Assembly: GCA_948099385.1 (NCBI GenBank)
Contig: CANUEZ040000183.1
Coordinates: 1,860,001 to 1,924,000 of the forward strand
Direction: 5' to 3'
DNA: 64,000 bases
Source of the DNA: Fasciola hepatica
Taxonomy: Eukaryota; Platyhelminthes; Trematoda; Plagiorchiida; Fasciolidae
A model generated the notes under the pieces. The model was not told where the DNA came from. It was given only the letters and a program-made list of their open reading frames with translations, and searched no databases. Of this stretch, positions 1 through 10,556 are shown in pieces (positions within the stretch are counted from its first letter, which is position 1; each line of letters starts with the position of its first letter). Made by a program: the position numbers and the translations under genes.

Positions 1-530
1 AACGAGTCGGCTGGCCCAACAATTGTCTCAGCAACCCCATCAATTAGTAACATCTCATGTGTCACACAAACATGGTCGATGTAAACTGCTAGCTGCTGCT
101 TTCCTGCTAATCACAGATCCTCCCCTTCGACGGCACACACTTGTACTTCGCATGGTCCCACCGAAATTCTCTCCACGCGAGGAGTCACCGATACCCCAGC
201 CCCAGTATCTACAACTGCGATTTCACTTTTGCCCCTAATTATGATCCCAACAGTGAGCTTCTCCTCCGACTTGAATGCGGATAAAGGAAGGCAAGAAAAG
301 ACTCGTTTCTGGACAGTATCGGGCAAAATGCTCCACCTTGCCACACACAAACACACCCTCTCCGTGTCAAATGCTTCAATACATCATCCTCGCGTTGTTT
401 GTTGGTCGACTTCCAGTTTTTACCTGCAACGTGGATTCCAGTTCCGTTTAAGCTAAACAGGATATTGTCACATCTTGGATACAGGAACGAATTTAAACAG
501 GTGTTCTCTGTCATTAAAACAGCACGCAAT
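1..530 (-). pseudogene. LTR-retrotransposon Gag zinc knuckle and protease relic (truncated by window edge)
   Basis: Reading the minus strand, one frame at about 345-285 gives C-G-K-V-E-H-F-A-R-Y-C, the CX4HX4C part of a retroviral-type zinc knuckle; the first Cys of CX2C is replaced by Val. About 35-40 codons downstream, in a shifted frame, 212-192 encodes VVDTGAGVS, the active-site motif of a retropepsin-like aspartic protease. Knuckle followed closely by DTGA is the normal order in Ty3/Gypsy-type polyproteins. The two motifs lie in different frames and stops interrupt the rest, so this is a decayed copy. The polymerase part would lie beyond the left edge. Superfamily (Gypsy or BEL) cannot be decided from this fragment. 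Confidence 0.6.
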
Positions 531-2512
531 TGACATTCTCAACCAGCTTTGGACAATCACCACCAGGCTTTAAACGAAAAAATTACGAACTAGGCCCGAT
601 CTAGTTACGCCACTTGCCTCAGGCAGCCCGATCGATAGGTGGCACAACGGCTACTGATAATGAACAACCGGGTCATGCTTGCTGTCGTGAAGTGCCGTGT
701 TGAATCGGTCCATAGCTTTCTGGCGATCACCTACCTGTGTGACCTTCTTCACCAGCCCAGCAAGCACCTCCCGCTAAGCAGGGCTTGTTTCCCTCCAAAC
801 TTACCATCGTACAACGCCTTGGCACACCACGCAAGCAAAGCCACAAGCGCCGCCAACAAAGGTGTTCTTCCTTTACTCCGTCACATGCCGGTATCCTAAC
901 GAAATCTGGGATCCATACCACCGCGTCCTCATCAGCGAACGGAACAGGACAAGGAAACACCTTTGCAAGAGTGTGGGCACCGTGCCAATCTAACAAGGAA
1001 GCCAACAAGCACCAGGATACATGCAGTCCTATCTTTCAACAAGTCAAGTCATGGAACACATGCCATCATTTTTGTAGGTCCTTTTCCAGACTGCGCAGCA
1101 CCAACAGTGCTCCTGCGGCCACTTGGGTGCTTTGGCTGCCTTCTCTTGGGCATAATTTCTATTCGGTTGGTCTAATTGTCTCAGTTGACGGCTTGATCGG
1201 CAGCCCTCACCTGGGCTACGTTGCTAGTTGTCAGAGATCCCACTGCTTCTCCTCTGGCAGTCCGTACGTCTCCTTTTGTCTGCTTCGGGAAGCCTCCGAC
1301 ATGTTCGCCGTTTGTTCTTCTTTCTGTGGCTCTCGTTCGGTTCGTCCGTTTGCTTTGGTATTCAAAACCTTCCTTTGCCCCAGCTTCCAGCCTCACAAGA
1401 AAATGGCCTGCTCTCCATGTTTATTGGTCACATGTGCACTCAGCCCTTCCCGCCTGTGCTTGGTACCCCAGTCTTGGATGGTTCTATCTTCCTTGATAGG
1501 TCCACAAAATATGTCCCGATTACTCAAAAATTGGGGTACATTAATTAGCGCTCCATTGCTACTCTCTTACGGTACATGTAGACATTCAACTTCACTTTTT
1601 CGGACTAAAGATTCTGAATTTTTCTTCTGCGAACCATTTAACAATTGGACCACAGTCCACTACGGTGCGCACGACACGGGCAATTTTTCAGCTAAGGCCA
1701 CATAACTATACATCATGATAAGTCTTAACATCCGGTCATTGATCTTTGTGAAGACAATTTAACATCACAAACAGCGGTACGGTGGGAGAAAAGCATGATA
1801 AGAGAAGCTTAAACTCTGATATTGATCCAGTTCGCGTGAAATCCAGTGTGTTGATGAACTGCAAAAATAAAGGTTGTGTGGGTTACAGGATCAGATGAAG
1901 CGAACAGAAGGGCCGAACACTGACACGGGCTAAGTAACCATAGGTTACACGAAAACGAAAGCTAGTGAATATGCCAAGCAATCAGATGAGTCAAGTAAAT
2001 GGTTACTCGAGGGTGGAAACCCGACTGAGATAGCTGAGCAAGAAGATCGGTGGTGGTAACATCTACACACAACAACAACAACAACAATATTCACTCTACC
2101 ACTACTACCAAAAAGTGGGCCAGTTCACAAATAGAGTTAACTACCAACGTCACTGAGCACAGCCACTGTTTGGATCGTGATGATTAGTTGCTAGTGCTAT
2201 ACCAAGGCACTTGGATATTCAGAGCCTATCGGATCGCAACAGCCGATTAGGCGAACATGAAATTCATCCTGTCAGATTTTAAGCGCAGGATGATGTAACA
2301 ACATGGAACTTTTTGGACAGTAAAAAAAGGTAAGCGTCAAATACTGTGCCAACTGATGACGCACTACAGAGAGAATACTAAAAAAGATGCGATTTTACAC
2401 GGATTTGCAATGCAGGGAGCTAGAAAATTGGCCAACATGATGAAATTGTTCGCAATGGACGTGTCCATATTCGTTGAAATATATGTATCTGAAGAATGAT
2501 GAGCACAGAATA
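531..2512. other. No recognisable gene; likely old repeat sequence
   Basis: Several open frames occur (the longest is 785-1705, plus, 306 codons) but none shows a domain, a periodic motif or a plausible protein composition. By position this stretch could hold the 5' part of the minus-strand LTR relic at 1-530 (its Gag, leader or LTR), but I see no duplicated LTR in the window to prove it. Confidence 0.4.
2069..2088. repeat. (ACA)n microsatellite
   Basis: A short pure run of about six to seven ACA/CAA triplets. No other role is visible. Confidence 0.85.
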
Positions 2513-3661
2513 TACCTAAGTGTGAAATCAGAAGAATCAACTTTCACCCCGCCTCCGCCTCCGCATCCTCCAAGCTCCCCGCTTCAGTTTCGGTTGCTGA
2601 GCTGATTCTTTATTACTCTGAGGTCCATCCCGTATTGCAAACGGCCTCAGCATGCCAAAAGCCATTTGCTGATCATCCATCCGCCTCGGAGTAGAAATCC
2701 TCCTGTGAATGTGGCCACCGAATGGTCACCTGGGGCGGCTAGGCCGTTTGTCTGAAACGCTCCGCTGCTCCGTGGATGTGCTGAGCAATATATCACTGAT
2801 TACCTCGGCCGGAAAAATCATTCTAAAACCGAGGGTTTCGTCCTGCAGCCTGTCGAAAAGTGGATCCGTTTCATAGACTACGCCCACAAGCCCGAAAATT
2901 TCGTGCTAGTAGGTTCTTTTAATACTTCTGCTACAGTCCCCGGCTGGAACGTAATCCCGACTGCCACTCTGGCCCGATCTACTTCGAACCCCCTTGAAAA
3001 CTGGTATACCCGCAACAGTGCCCGGCCAAACTCGTGTACATTATTGTCAGAACAAAGAGAAAACAAACTATCCCGACAGCTGAAAAGAAGCATATGCGAA
3101 AAATTGTAGTCAGGCGGTAGGACTACGGGGACTTCTTTGAGGTTTCGACTAAATCTATATCCGGAAAAAAATCAAAACTTTCAACTTCGACTTCTCCACC
3201 TATAGTTCCGTTCACGTTAACTTCAAGCCGCAACACCTTCTACATTGCTACCCTTCCTTTCTGTTTCCGTTTCATAATCACCCGATCTTTGTATCACTTA
3301 GCGGTATTGTATCACACAGAAGACAGATCCCTTGTTCTGCCCGTTTAAAACCACACCCTTTGATGACTGACGTAAATAAGACCATGCCGCCAGCTTCCAC
3401 CCGCACACAGTCCTCATGTTGCTCCACACCTACCGTTAGGGTTTGTTGGAATTTTCTCACCACTGGACCCTTTTTACATCGAAGGCAATTTGGCCAACAC
3501 GAAAGAGCACGTAAATGAACACCAGATTCGGCTATGCCGCTCCCCATCCAAGGGTGTCTAAAGATGGTGGACACGCGAAGGAGAACCACATTCATGGTAT
3601 CACTTGGTAGTGATGTATCTGGTTACCAGGTTTCACCCACGCTCAGTCCTGCTACTGCCAC
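2513..3661 (+). repeat. 1.15 kb direct repeat R, left copy
   Basis: Direct repeat of 7422-8570 (offset 4909) and inverted repeat of 16579-17727. Only a few substitutions separate the copies; for example one minus-strand codon reads Ala here and Thr in the other two, so the inverted copy is closer to the right copy. It begins TACCTAAGTGTGAAATC and ends at CTACTGCCACACAC. There is no Gag-Pol coding between the two direct copies, so an LTR interpretation is not supported. Confidence 0.9.
3278..3595 (-). other. Unassigned 105-codon frame in R (left copy)
   Basis: An ATG-initiated frame of 105 codons, conserved unchanged in the three R copies. It holds a C-X3-C-X2-C cluster near residues 33-40 and a second Cys pair near residues 91-94. 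No family is recognised. Conservation may only reflect recent duplication, since non-coding parts of R are equally conserved. Confidence 0.25.
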
Positions 3662-4865
3662 ACACGTTTCTCTGAGAACAGCTAGGTGCGTCTTTGGGCA
3701 TGTCTGTTCCGTATGCCAAAGCCACTTCACATGGTACTGAATACTGAAATTATCTATCAGCACTCAAGAACCCATGTGAACAGAGCCCGGCTGTCTCACC
3801 TCCTCACACATACCGTGGCCCTTAGTTCCAGACCTCCACCCGGATAACAAGCTGTCTATCATTGCTACAGCACCTATTGCTCATCAATCCTCTCAAAGCA
3901 AACCACTGGTTAAACCACCCACATCCGACTGTCCTCTTGAATCACCCCCCTCCAAAGCCGGCCATCGTATCCCTGGGCCATTTTACCAAAGGCAACGAAA
4001 TCCTTCGACCATGACTAGGAGACCCACAACAAGTCCCCCTGAGACTAATCTTGGCTTGCCAGAATAATATATATTTACACTTCCTGTATCTTATCATGAT
4101 AAGTATATGTTGCCAAATATGACTTGGTTTCCATTCTCACTGCCTCTTCCAATAATTCACCATGGGTCTTGATTATCTTGTTCTTCACTCTTTCACGCTT
4201 CCCCCTTGCAATTACATCATGGCAACTTCCTCATCAGCATCCCCGATATTTTCCGACACTTCTTCGCTGGTTCATTTGAGGCCTTGCACAGGTTGAACCA
4301 TTTCATCTCATGTACTCTAAATAATAGCCCTTCCCTGGACTGGCTGACCTCACCTACCCCTTCGACTTCTCACCCTCATATAGACATTGAGCCCTGTGAT
4401 TACTCTGTGTCACACAGTACCCGCCTGTCCCCACCAGCATGCCAACACCATTGCTCTTGGATCACGGCCTGCGCGTCTGAGTCCACCAACTTCTCCAAAT
4501 GACCTGCCTCTCATGGTCGTCAACAGCTTTGTCGCCTTCAATCTTCCCCCTGAGCAGCAATATACATTTAAGTGCCACTGCTACACAGAGGTCCCCAGGT
4601 CCCGTCTTTGACCCACCTACTTTTAGTCTTCCAAATGTCGAACTTAACACTTCGCCCAGTTGCTTTCATGTCTCTCGGAAACCTCAACAACGAACCCTGG
4701 CAGGGACTTCCTGGGGCCAATTGTGGAGGCTTGCCCCAAGTCTCCCCCCAACAAACAACCCACTGGAATTTCTGCAAAGATTCGAACCCTGGACTTTGAA
4801 AAAGCAGCTTTTTATCGCTTGGAAGTATCGCCCACATCTCCCTCCTCACGGGCGCGACTCTTTTC

Positions 4866-5144
4866 GTGCGTAAAATTAAGTTCTTTTGGGGGATCTCTCG
4901 GTCCGCGAGCCCTGACTTCATAATCATCACTGAATGTTGGCTAACTGATTCCTTCCCGTCTGAGCAAGTTTCTCTTCCTGGTTGCCAGGTACTTAGAACG
5001 AAAGGGACCGATCGCGATGGAGGTAGACTCGTACATATAAGCCCCAAATTTCCCCTCATATCCTCCCTCACCAGGCCCCAGACAACATACCAGAGTCCAT
5101 TCTGTTCACATTGGCTTCCGATAACTTTATATCTATCGCTGTGA
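4866..5144 (+). pseudogene. CR1-like AP-endonuclease fragment (U copy 2)
   Basis: Encodes ASPDFIIITECWLTDSFPSE, then LPG and GGRLVHIS. This matches the N-terminal half of the APE-type endonuclease of CR1/Jockey retrotransposons, in which a Glu in a TETWL-like motif binds the catalytic metal; here it is TECWL. The frame stops before the GDFN and SDH motifs, which are missing. The upstream frame 4499-4873 (Ser/Pro-rich) looks like the linker that precedes endonuclease in these elements. An identical inverted copy lies at 20005-20283. The longer open frame on the opposite strand (4568-5155) is antisense to this domain. Confidence 0.65.
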
Positions 5145-5217
5145 GATACCTTCATCTGACCAAGACGCTTGATCTTGTCCCGCGCCCTTTATGGCTAACC
5201 TAAGTCAGAGCTCACGA

Positions 5218-5524
5218 CTTCTCCGGCTACCTCCTAGCGTGGCTAGCATCAAGTTTGTCGAATCCCTCAAAGGTGACTGCCGTTAGAGGGGGCTTCTCTC
5301 GACCTGCCCCCTTTACCAGCGGGGTCACGAAAGTGAGAGTACTTGATCCTCTGATTTTTCTGTTACTTCAATAACATAATTCCCATTCTGCTCCACGGTA
5401 CCCCACTCCTTTTCGCCACAGACAATAAGATTGTTCATGAGTCTATCAGTCAGCATCTTCATAATATCCTGCCTGGAATGTCCAGAGATCTAAAGCGACT
5501 GGGATACCTGTGCAGCCCTTGGTG
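5218..5524 (+). pseudogene. CR1-like reverse transcriptase palm fragment (U copy 2)
   Basis: Shifting frames give FTSGVTKVRVLDPLIFLL, equivalent to the VTSGV-QGS-LGPL-FLLYIN motif, then HGTPLLFATDNKIVHES, equivalent to the FADD catalytic box with the first Asp replaced by Thr, then DLKRLGYLCSPW. Only about 75 bases separate this from the end of the endonuclease fragment, so the endonuclease C-terminus and the RT fingers have been deleted. It is dead by the FATD change, stops and frameshifts. The inverted equivalent is at 19625-19931. Confidence 0.6.
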
Positions 5525-7198
5525 AGTGAAATTCTCAAACAAAGAGAGGTCTTAGACAACCTTCGGGTGCCGAATCACTTTTGCGTCCTTATTACCGAAC
5601 CGGTTGCCCATTACCCCAAACTCCCCAGTGCGAGAACTTGAGATTCACTACCTGTTCACCTTTCAATTTTTGAAAGACGTCTCATCTTACGACGAAGGCT
5701 AGGCAGATGACAGATCTCATTTCGGTCCACTAAAATCACACAGAAAGTAAACCTCTCACATACTTATCCCATACCCGATCTTATTTGGGATATTTTTTCA
5801 TGATAAAATCCGACCCGTCCGAAGCTGGTTGTGTTCTCACTGCGAATGTACAATTTTCCCTTACCAGACAGCCTATGTGGTACTCATCGCTTACATCTTC
5901 TTAAGGACTTTGCCTTCACTTAAGCCTTGAACCCATATGGCTAAGACTACCACGTTTTTGCATGTTCATATCCACCTTGGTGTTTCCTTCTCTACTGACT
6001 GAAAAGGTTTTCTCCACCAACACGTTACTCTTTATGTCATGGAAGTCCCACATTTACTACCTCTCAGTCTAAGCTGGCAGTGTGAATTGAGTTCTTCCGT
6101 GAAGAATACTCCAAGCTATGAAGTAAAGTTCCACCCGACACTCTCCAATCACGGTTATGAGTTTAGCTTGTCACGGTCCTGAAATTCTACCTCACTGTTA
6201 GCATTTTCCTAGTATTGACTTCCCTTGGCGCGTTCTAGGCTCCAGCCTTTCGGGAAGGTGTCCAATTTTAGGCTGGTGGATCTATTCAGCCAAAGGTTTT
6301 TTACAAAACCTTCAGTATGGGGTTGTCGATCTAACCATCTTTTCACCTTTACATTGAAAATGGCCTTAGTCCCACCGCTGTTCCTCAATTTCTAGCCTTT
6401 CAGATTTGCTTATTAAAATTCTCTAGTCATGAAGGAGGGTATATCCCTTTTCTGCCCAGTAATATAGGGTGTAATACTGTTTAAGTGACTTGGCTTAGTA
6501 TTTTATTGAGGCTCTATCCAATATGGTCTGTGCTACATGGAAGCATCAGCGCACTTGCTTGCCGAAATAATGGACTCTTTGGTCGTGCTGACAGCCTGCG
6601 ACTATACCCAAAACATAGCACCAGGCCTAGGTTGAACCCAATAAACTCTAGAACCAGTGGAATTGGACCACATCTAGTTCCTTTGTCAATTCCCTCCCAA
6701 TTCCGTAAGCATTTTCCTATCTTGATCTTTTATTTATTCAGCTGGTACCAAACTCATCAATCTCGATCACCAACAGCTCATCAGGAGCAGATATCGATCC
6801 AAGCAACGGAAAACACATGAGGTTGCGGGCAAAAGGCCAAGGTGGTCAGGCATGTGTCCCTTCTGCTTGTTTGCCTTTTCCTACCTTCCGCCTTTATTGC
6901 TCATATCAGCAAAACTCTAAGGAAAAGACAATTTGGCAATGACCACTTCCGAAAGTGGGGAAAACCGTCCACCCCTAGCAGTTTAGAGCACTAGGTGCAT
7001 AAGTGTGAAAACATGGCTGACAGATGAGCTGCGGAAATTTCCTGGATGGGCTATGCCGTTTCTTTGTAAAATACCCACAACACATGTATGTTTAATACAC
7101 AGAATGTTTTTCTCTCGAAGCTGGCTGTGGAAGCAACGGGCGCCTTAATCTTTTAGCCCAGACCCGATCATGTGAGTGGGGAAATCCAGCAACCATGC
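5525..7198 (+). other. U interior, no recognised gene
   Basis: This is probably the degenerate 3' end of the retroelement (RT connection and C-terminal region), but I can name no motif with confidence. A 111-codon frame at 6485-6820 is open in both copies (inverse at 18329-18664) and shows no domain. Confidence 0.35.
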
Positions 7199-7393
7199 CT
7201 AACCTCTGCTTGCCCGGTACTCCATTTGGCCTTCCGCCAGCTCCAGTGAGGAGTGATAGCTTACCGAACTTCCCGACAGCTCACCAAATTCCATCAGCAT
7301 ACAATTCTCTTGTAGGCAGGACCGCACCTGCAGGCTGACGCCATCTGCAAAGACCGATGTTTTCTTTCGGTCAAGGATATTTAGGTCGTTCAC
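7199..7393 (-). other. Unassigned 64-codon frame with FADG motif
   Basis: The minus-strand frame contains SVFADGVSLQVRS, which resembles the FADD box of a reverse transcriptase with the second Asp changed to Gly. No other RT motif is visible beside it, so the resemblance may be chance. An identical copy is at 17756-17950 (plus). Confidence 0.2.
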
Positions 7394-7421
7394 GGCTCAA
7401 GGCCGAGCAGAGCAGAAAAAT

Positions 7422-8570
7422 TACCTAAGTGTGAAATCAGAAGAATCAACTTTCACCCCGCCTCCGCCTCCGCATCCTCCAAGCTCCCCGCTTCAGTTTC
7501 GGTTGCTGAGCTGATTCTTTATTACTCTGAGGTCCATCCCGTATTGCAAACGGCCTCAGCATGCCAAAAGCCATTTGCTGATCATCCATCCGCCTCGGAG
7601 TAGAAATCCTCCTGTGAATGTGGCCACCGAATGGTCACCTGGGGCGGCTAGGCCGTTTGTCTGAAACGCTCCGCTGCTCCGTGGATGTGCTGAGCAATAT
7701 ATCACTGATTACCTCGGCCGGAAAAATCATTCTAAAACCGAGGGTTTCGTCCTGCAGCCTGTCAAAAAGTGGATCCGTTTCATAGACTACGCCCACAAGC
7801 CCGAAAATTTCGTGCTAGTAGGTTCTTTTAATACTTCTGCTACAGTCCCCGGCTGGAACGTAATCCCGACTGCCACTCTGGCCCGATCTACTTCGAACCC
7901 CCTTGAAAACTGGTATACCCGCAACAGTGTCCGGCCAAACTCGTGTACATTATTGTCAGAACAAAGAGAAAACAAACTATCCCGACAGCTGAAAAGAAGC
8001 ATATGCGAAAAATTGTAGTCAGGCGGTAGGACTACGGGGACTTCTTTGAGGTTTCGACTAAATCTATATCCGGAAAAAAATCAAAACTTTCAACTTCGAC
8101 TTCTCCACCTATAGTTCCGTTCACGTTAACTTCAAGCCGCAACACCTTCTACATTGCTACCCTTCCTTTCTGTTTCCGTTTCATAATCACCCGATCTTTG
8201 TATCACTTAGCGGTATTGTATCACACAGAAGACAGATCCCTTGTTCTGCCCGTTTAAAACCACACCCTTTGATGACTGACGTAAATAAGACCATGCCGCC
8301 AGCTTCCACCCGCACACAGTCCTCATGTTGCTCCACACCTACCGTTAGGGTTTGTTGGAATTTTCTCACCACTGGACCCTTTTTACATCGAAGGCAATTT
8401 GGCCAACACGAAAGAGCACGTAAATGAACACCAGATTCGGCTATGCCGCTCCCCATCCAAGGGTGTCTAAAGATGGTGGACACGCGAAGGAGAACCACAT
8501 TCATGGTATCACTTGGTAGTGATGTATCTGGTTACCAGGTTTCACCCACGCTCAGTCCTGCTACTGTCAC
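7422..8570 (+). repeat. 1.15 kb direct repeat R, right copy
   Basis: Second copy of the segment at 2513-3661. Here it is followed by unrelated spacer sequence rather than by the segment found at 3662-4307. Confidence 0.9.
8187..8504 (-). other. Unassigned 105-codon frame in R (right copy)
   Basis: Identical to the frame at 3278-3595. Upstream on this strand is the ORF1-like fragment at 8576-8989, but that neighbour is absent beside the other copies, so there is no evidence that the two belong together. Confidence 0.25.
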
Positions 8571-8575
8571 ACACT

Positions 8576-8592
8576 CTATAGTGAGCCGTATT
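8576..8592 (-). other. T7-promoter-like 17-mer at the U/spacer junction
   Basis: On the minus strand this reads AATACGGCTCACTATAG, 16 of 17 bases of the core T7 RNA-polymerase promoter (A to G at one position). It sits within a few bases of the breakpoint where U copy 2 ends and is also the stop end of the frame at 8576-8989. A cloning-vector or adaptor trace is possible, but no further vector sequence follows; chance is the alternative. Confidence 0.35.
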
Positions 8593-8989
8593 GTACTAAC
8601 TGAGTAAGTTTTGATTCACTGAGGAAAGCGGTAATCTGTCGGGAAAAGTAAAATTTACTGCGTTCTTGAAGTTGGTGGTATATTTCAGTCGATACAAAGA
8701 CGGGGAGGTGTCCCACCGAAACCAAGTTCTTGGGCGATATATCGGCTACACTATCAAGGGGAGTAGCCAGGGGTGAAACTCTTGAAAGTATTCCATCGAT
8801 CAGCTCGACCTTGTTTCTAAGTTCAATAAAACTCTGCTTGGGGCCATTTGGACTATTAGAAGCTTCACTGTCGATGTTAACGAGGGCGACAGAGCACGGC
8901 CCGGTTTTTGGGAGTGTTTGGCTGTGTTTGGATTTTCCAACTTTAGCGATACGGATTTTCCGAGCACTGGTTGGGGACCGGGATGGCAT
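8576..8989 (-). pseudogene. Non-LTR retrotransposon ORF1-like fragment (137 codons)
   Basis: An open frame with a basic N-terminus, then GPCSVALVNIDSEASN and a heptad-like stretch (FIELRNKVELIDGILSRVSP). It resembles the start of the ORF1 product at 14781-14987 (…MPCSVSLTKVRD…). ORF1 proteins of CR1-like elements typically have a short coiled coil ahead of the nucleic-acid-binding part. The frame ends at the junction with U, so the rest of ORF1 is missing. The family call is inference from style; no catalytic residues are expected in ORF1. Confidence 0.4.
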
Positions 8990-10556
8990 GATAAGTAAGG
9001 ATGCATGAAGAAATTATGTAGGTAGCAGAAGTTTGGTCAACTAGACAGAGACAAGCCAACGGTCTGCGCAGACCATGAGTTTACGAGGGTGCCATTTGCG
9101 CACAGGTCTAGGTGAGACCTGTGCAACGGTGAGGTATAGGAAGTGAGCTAAATGGCCCACTGTTCATGTAGTTGGGGTTAGGAGGCTTGGGACGATGAGG
9201 GTTAGCGAGATAGTAGAATTTCGCTGTGCTGAACCCACAGACGCAACCCACACGGAATAACGTAAACACCTAACTGTAGCTTGGATCAAAACAGTTGGCT
9301 GCCCGGGGAGGTATATTTTAGATGTGGGATCGATGGACCCGGTGGAACGGGAGTGAGCTTTTACGGAAGAGAACAGATAAATGGAGACACTGTGAAGCAG
9401 AAACTTCAGAAGGTTCACCGGTGGATGCTTAGCAAAAAAGAAGCAGGAGTTGCGTTATAGGGAGTGGGACGTAAAAAATGCTAGATTGATAGAATTGTGG
9501 TGAGAATCAAGGAAGATGTGCAAGGTGAGTTATGCAAGATGTTTATAAATGGAATTGAAGCAGAGGATATTCAATATAACCTATAACTCTAGCTCGCAAT
9601 GATAACTGGCGGCTGCACTTTGGTGTGCCGCAATTGTTTACACAACTAGGTCACGAATTCACGAAGTGAGTTGATATATCCTAGGATGGACACAGAGGAC
9701 ACAGTTATAGGTCTAAACAGAGATATAAGCAAAAAAGTAGACGGGACAACTTGAATTTTACTTCGGGGTGAAATGCACGTAAAGGGAGAACCGGATCAAG
9801 AAAATTATTATAAAAGTCGGTCAAGGCGAGCCCCTGCCGCGGGTTGACAGTTAATGGAAGCATATAGAAACCAGTGAATGATGAAGCATAAGGAGGACCG
9901 AGACCCAGGGAGAACGGAAAATCAGGGTGCATGATGATAATTTCCTTTTGATATCATTTACTTACTACGGGAAAAGCCATATCTATTCAAGCCTTGAGAA
10001 TTCAGTCAGATGGATAGAACTGTCTACTGTTGATTGTGTTCTGAATTGGAGGGTGCGGGGCCCAAGAAGGAACTGATCTTAGAAGTCGAGGCCCCTCTCG
10101 CATGCTATATCTTCCATCATGCTCATATTAGATAAATGGGGTGCACGGGTGACGATGAGATATGAGATGATTGCCGACAGAAATTGGGACTTGGTTTGCG
10201 ATGCTCGAAGGGTGGTGGGATGCTTGTTCCAGAACTTGGAGTAGACGGGAAGGTGAAGCTTGACCGCATGGCAGATTCAGCTATACCGGAAGGAACGGTA
10301 AAATGGCTGTGCCAAATTGATTAAGGGGTTTCACGGGAGAAGCTTATTGGGTTAAAGAAAAGGACCGGTTATGGAGCAGAATAAACAAGTACACTAAGTT
10401 TGGTCTATAAGCGGCGGAGACAGGGTGGGTCAAGATTCAGATTTTCGCGTCGTTTTCCACAGTTTAAAGAAGTGGGCCGACCAAGTAACTGTTTGGTAAA
10501 AGGCCTCTGTAATCTTTCTAGCGCAACTCTGTCAAATTGTGTCACGCTAGAAAGTA
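8990..10556 (-). other. Probable 3' part of the minus-strand non-LTR element; no motif recognised
   Basis: Lies downstream, on the minus strand, of the RT at 10557-11340. Small frames (9164-9418, 9705-9932) could belong to the C-terminal region and 3' UTR, but nothing is diagnostic and no poly(A) or microsatellite tail was seen. Confidence 0.35.

Larger units (their letters stand above)
2513..4307 (+). repeat. U repeat, copy 1 (3' part, 1.8 kb)
   Basis: This is the 3' part of a ~4.9 kb unit (U). Its first 1.15 kb recurs almost base for base 4909 bp downstream at 7422-8570. The whole block recurs inverted at 15933-17727, where plus coordinates of paired bases sum to 20240. Near its right edge the match to the inverted copy weakens (several substitutions in 4230-4300) and stops exactly at 4307. 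The next base, 4308, separates it from the start of copy 2. No recognised gene lies inside; the minus strand holds the unassigned 105- and 71-codon frames listed separately. Confidence 0.9.
4309..8574 (+). repeat. U repeat, copy 2 (5' part, 4.3 kb)
   Basis: Starts immediately after copy 1 and carries the first 4.27 kb of U. It is repeated inverted at 16575-20840 (paired plus coordinates sum to 25149), with many frames identical across hundreds of bases. It ends at a sharp breakpoint near 8574, after the shared CTACTG(C/T)CACACAC. Inside are decayed endonuclease and RT segments of a CR1-like element (4866-5524) and, at its end, the second copy of the 1.15 kb segment shared with copy 1. Arm identity appears very high, so the duplication is recent or an assembly artefact. 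Confidence 0.9.

Noticed and set aside
785..1705. A 306-codon open frame on the plus strand
   Set aside because: Ser/Cys/Leu-rich, without domain or motif. Overlaps other open frames in the same C/T-rich stretch. It looks like a chance opening, so it is not called as a gene.
4568..5155. A 195-codon minus-strand frame, repeated at 19994-20581 (plus)
   Set aside because: It is antisense to a recognisable endonuclease fragment. Its conservation is explained by the duplication of U.
2513..8570. LTR retrotransposon bounded by the 1.15 kb direct repeats
   Set aside because: No Gag-Pol coding, primer site or polypurine tract lies between the repeats. The inverted copy contains the repeat only once in its interior, with U sequence on both sides.
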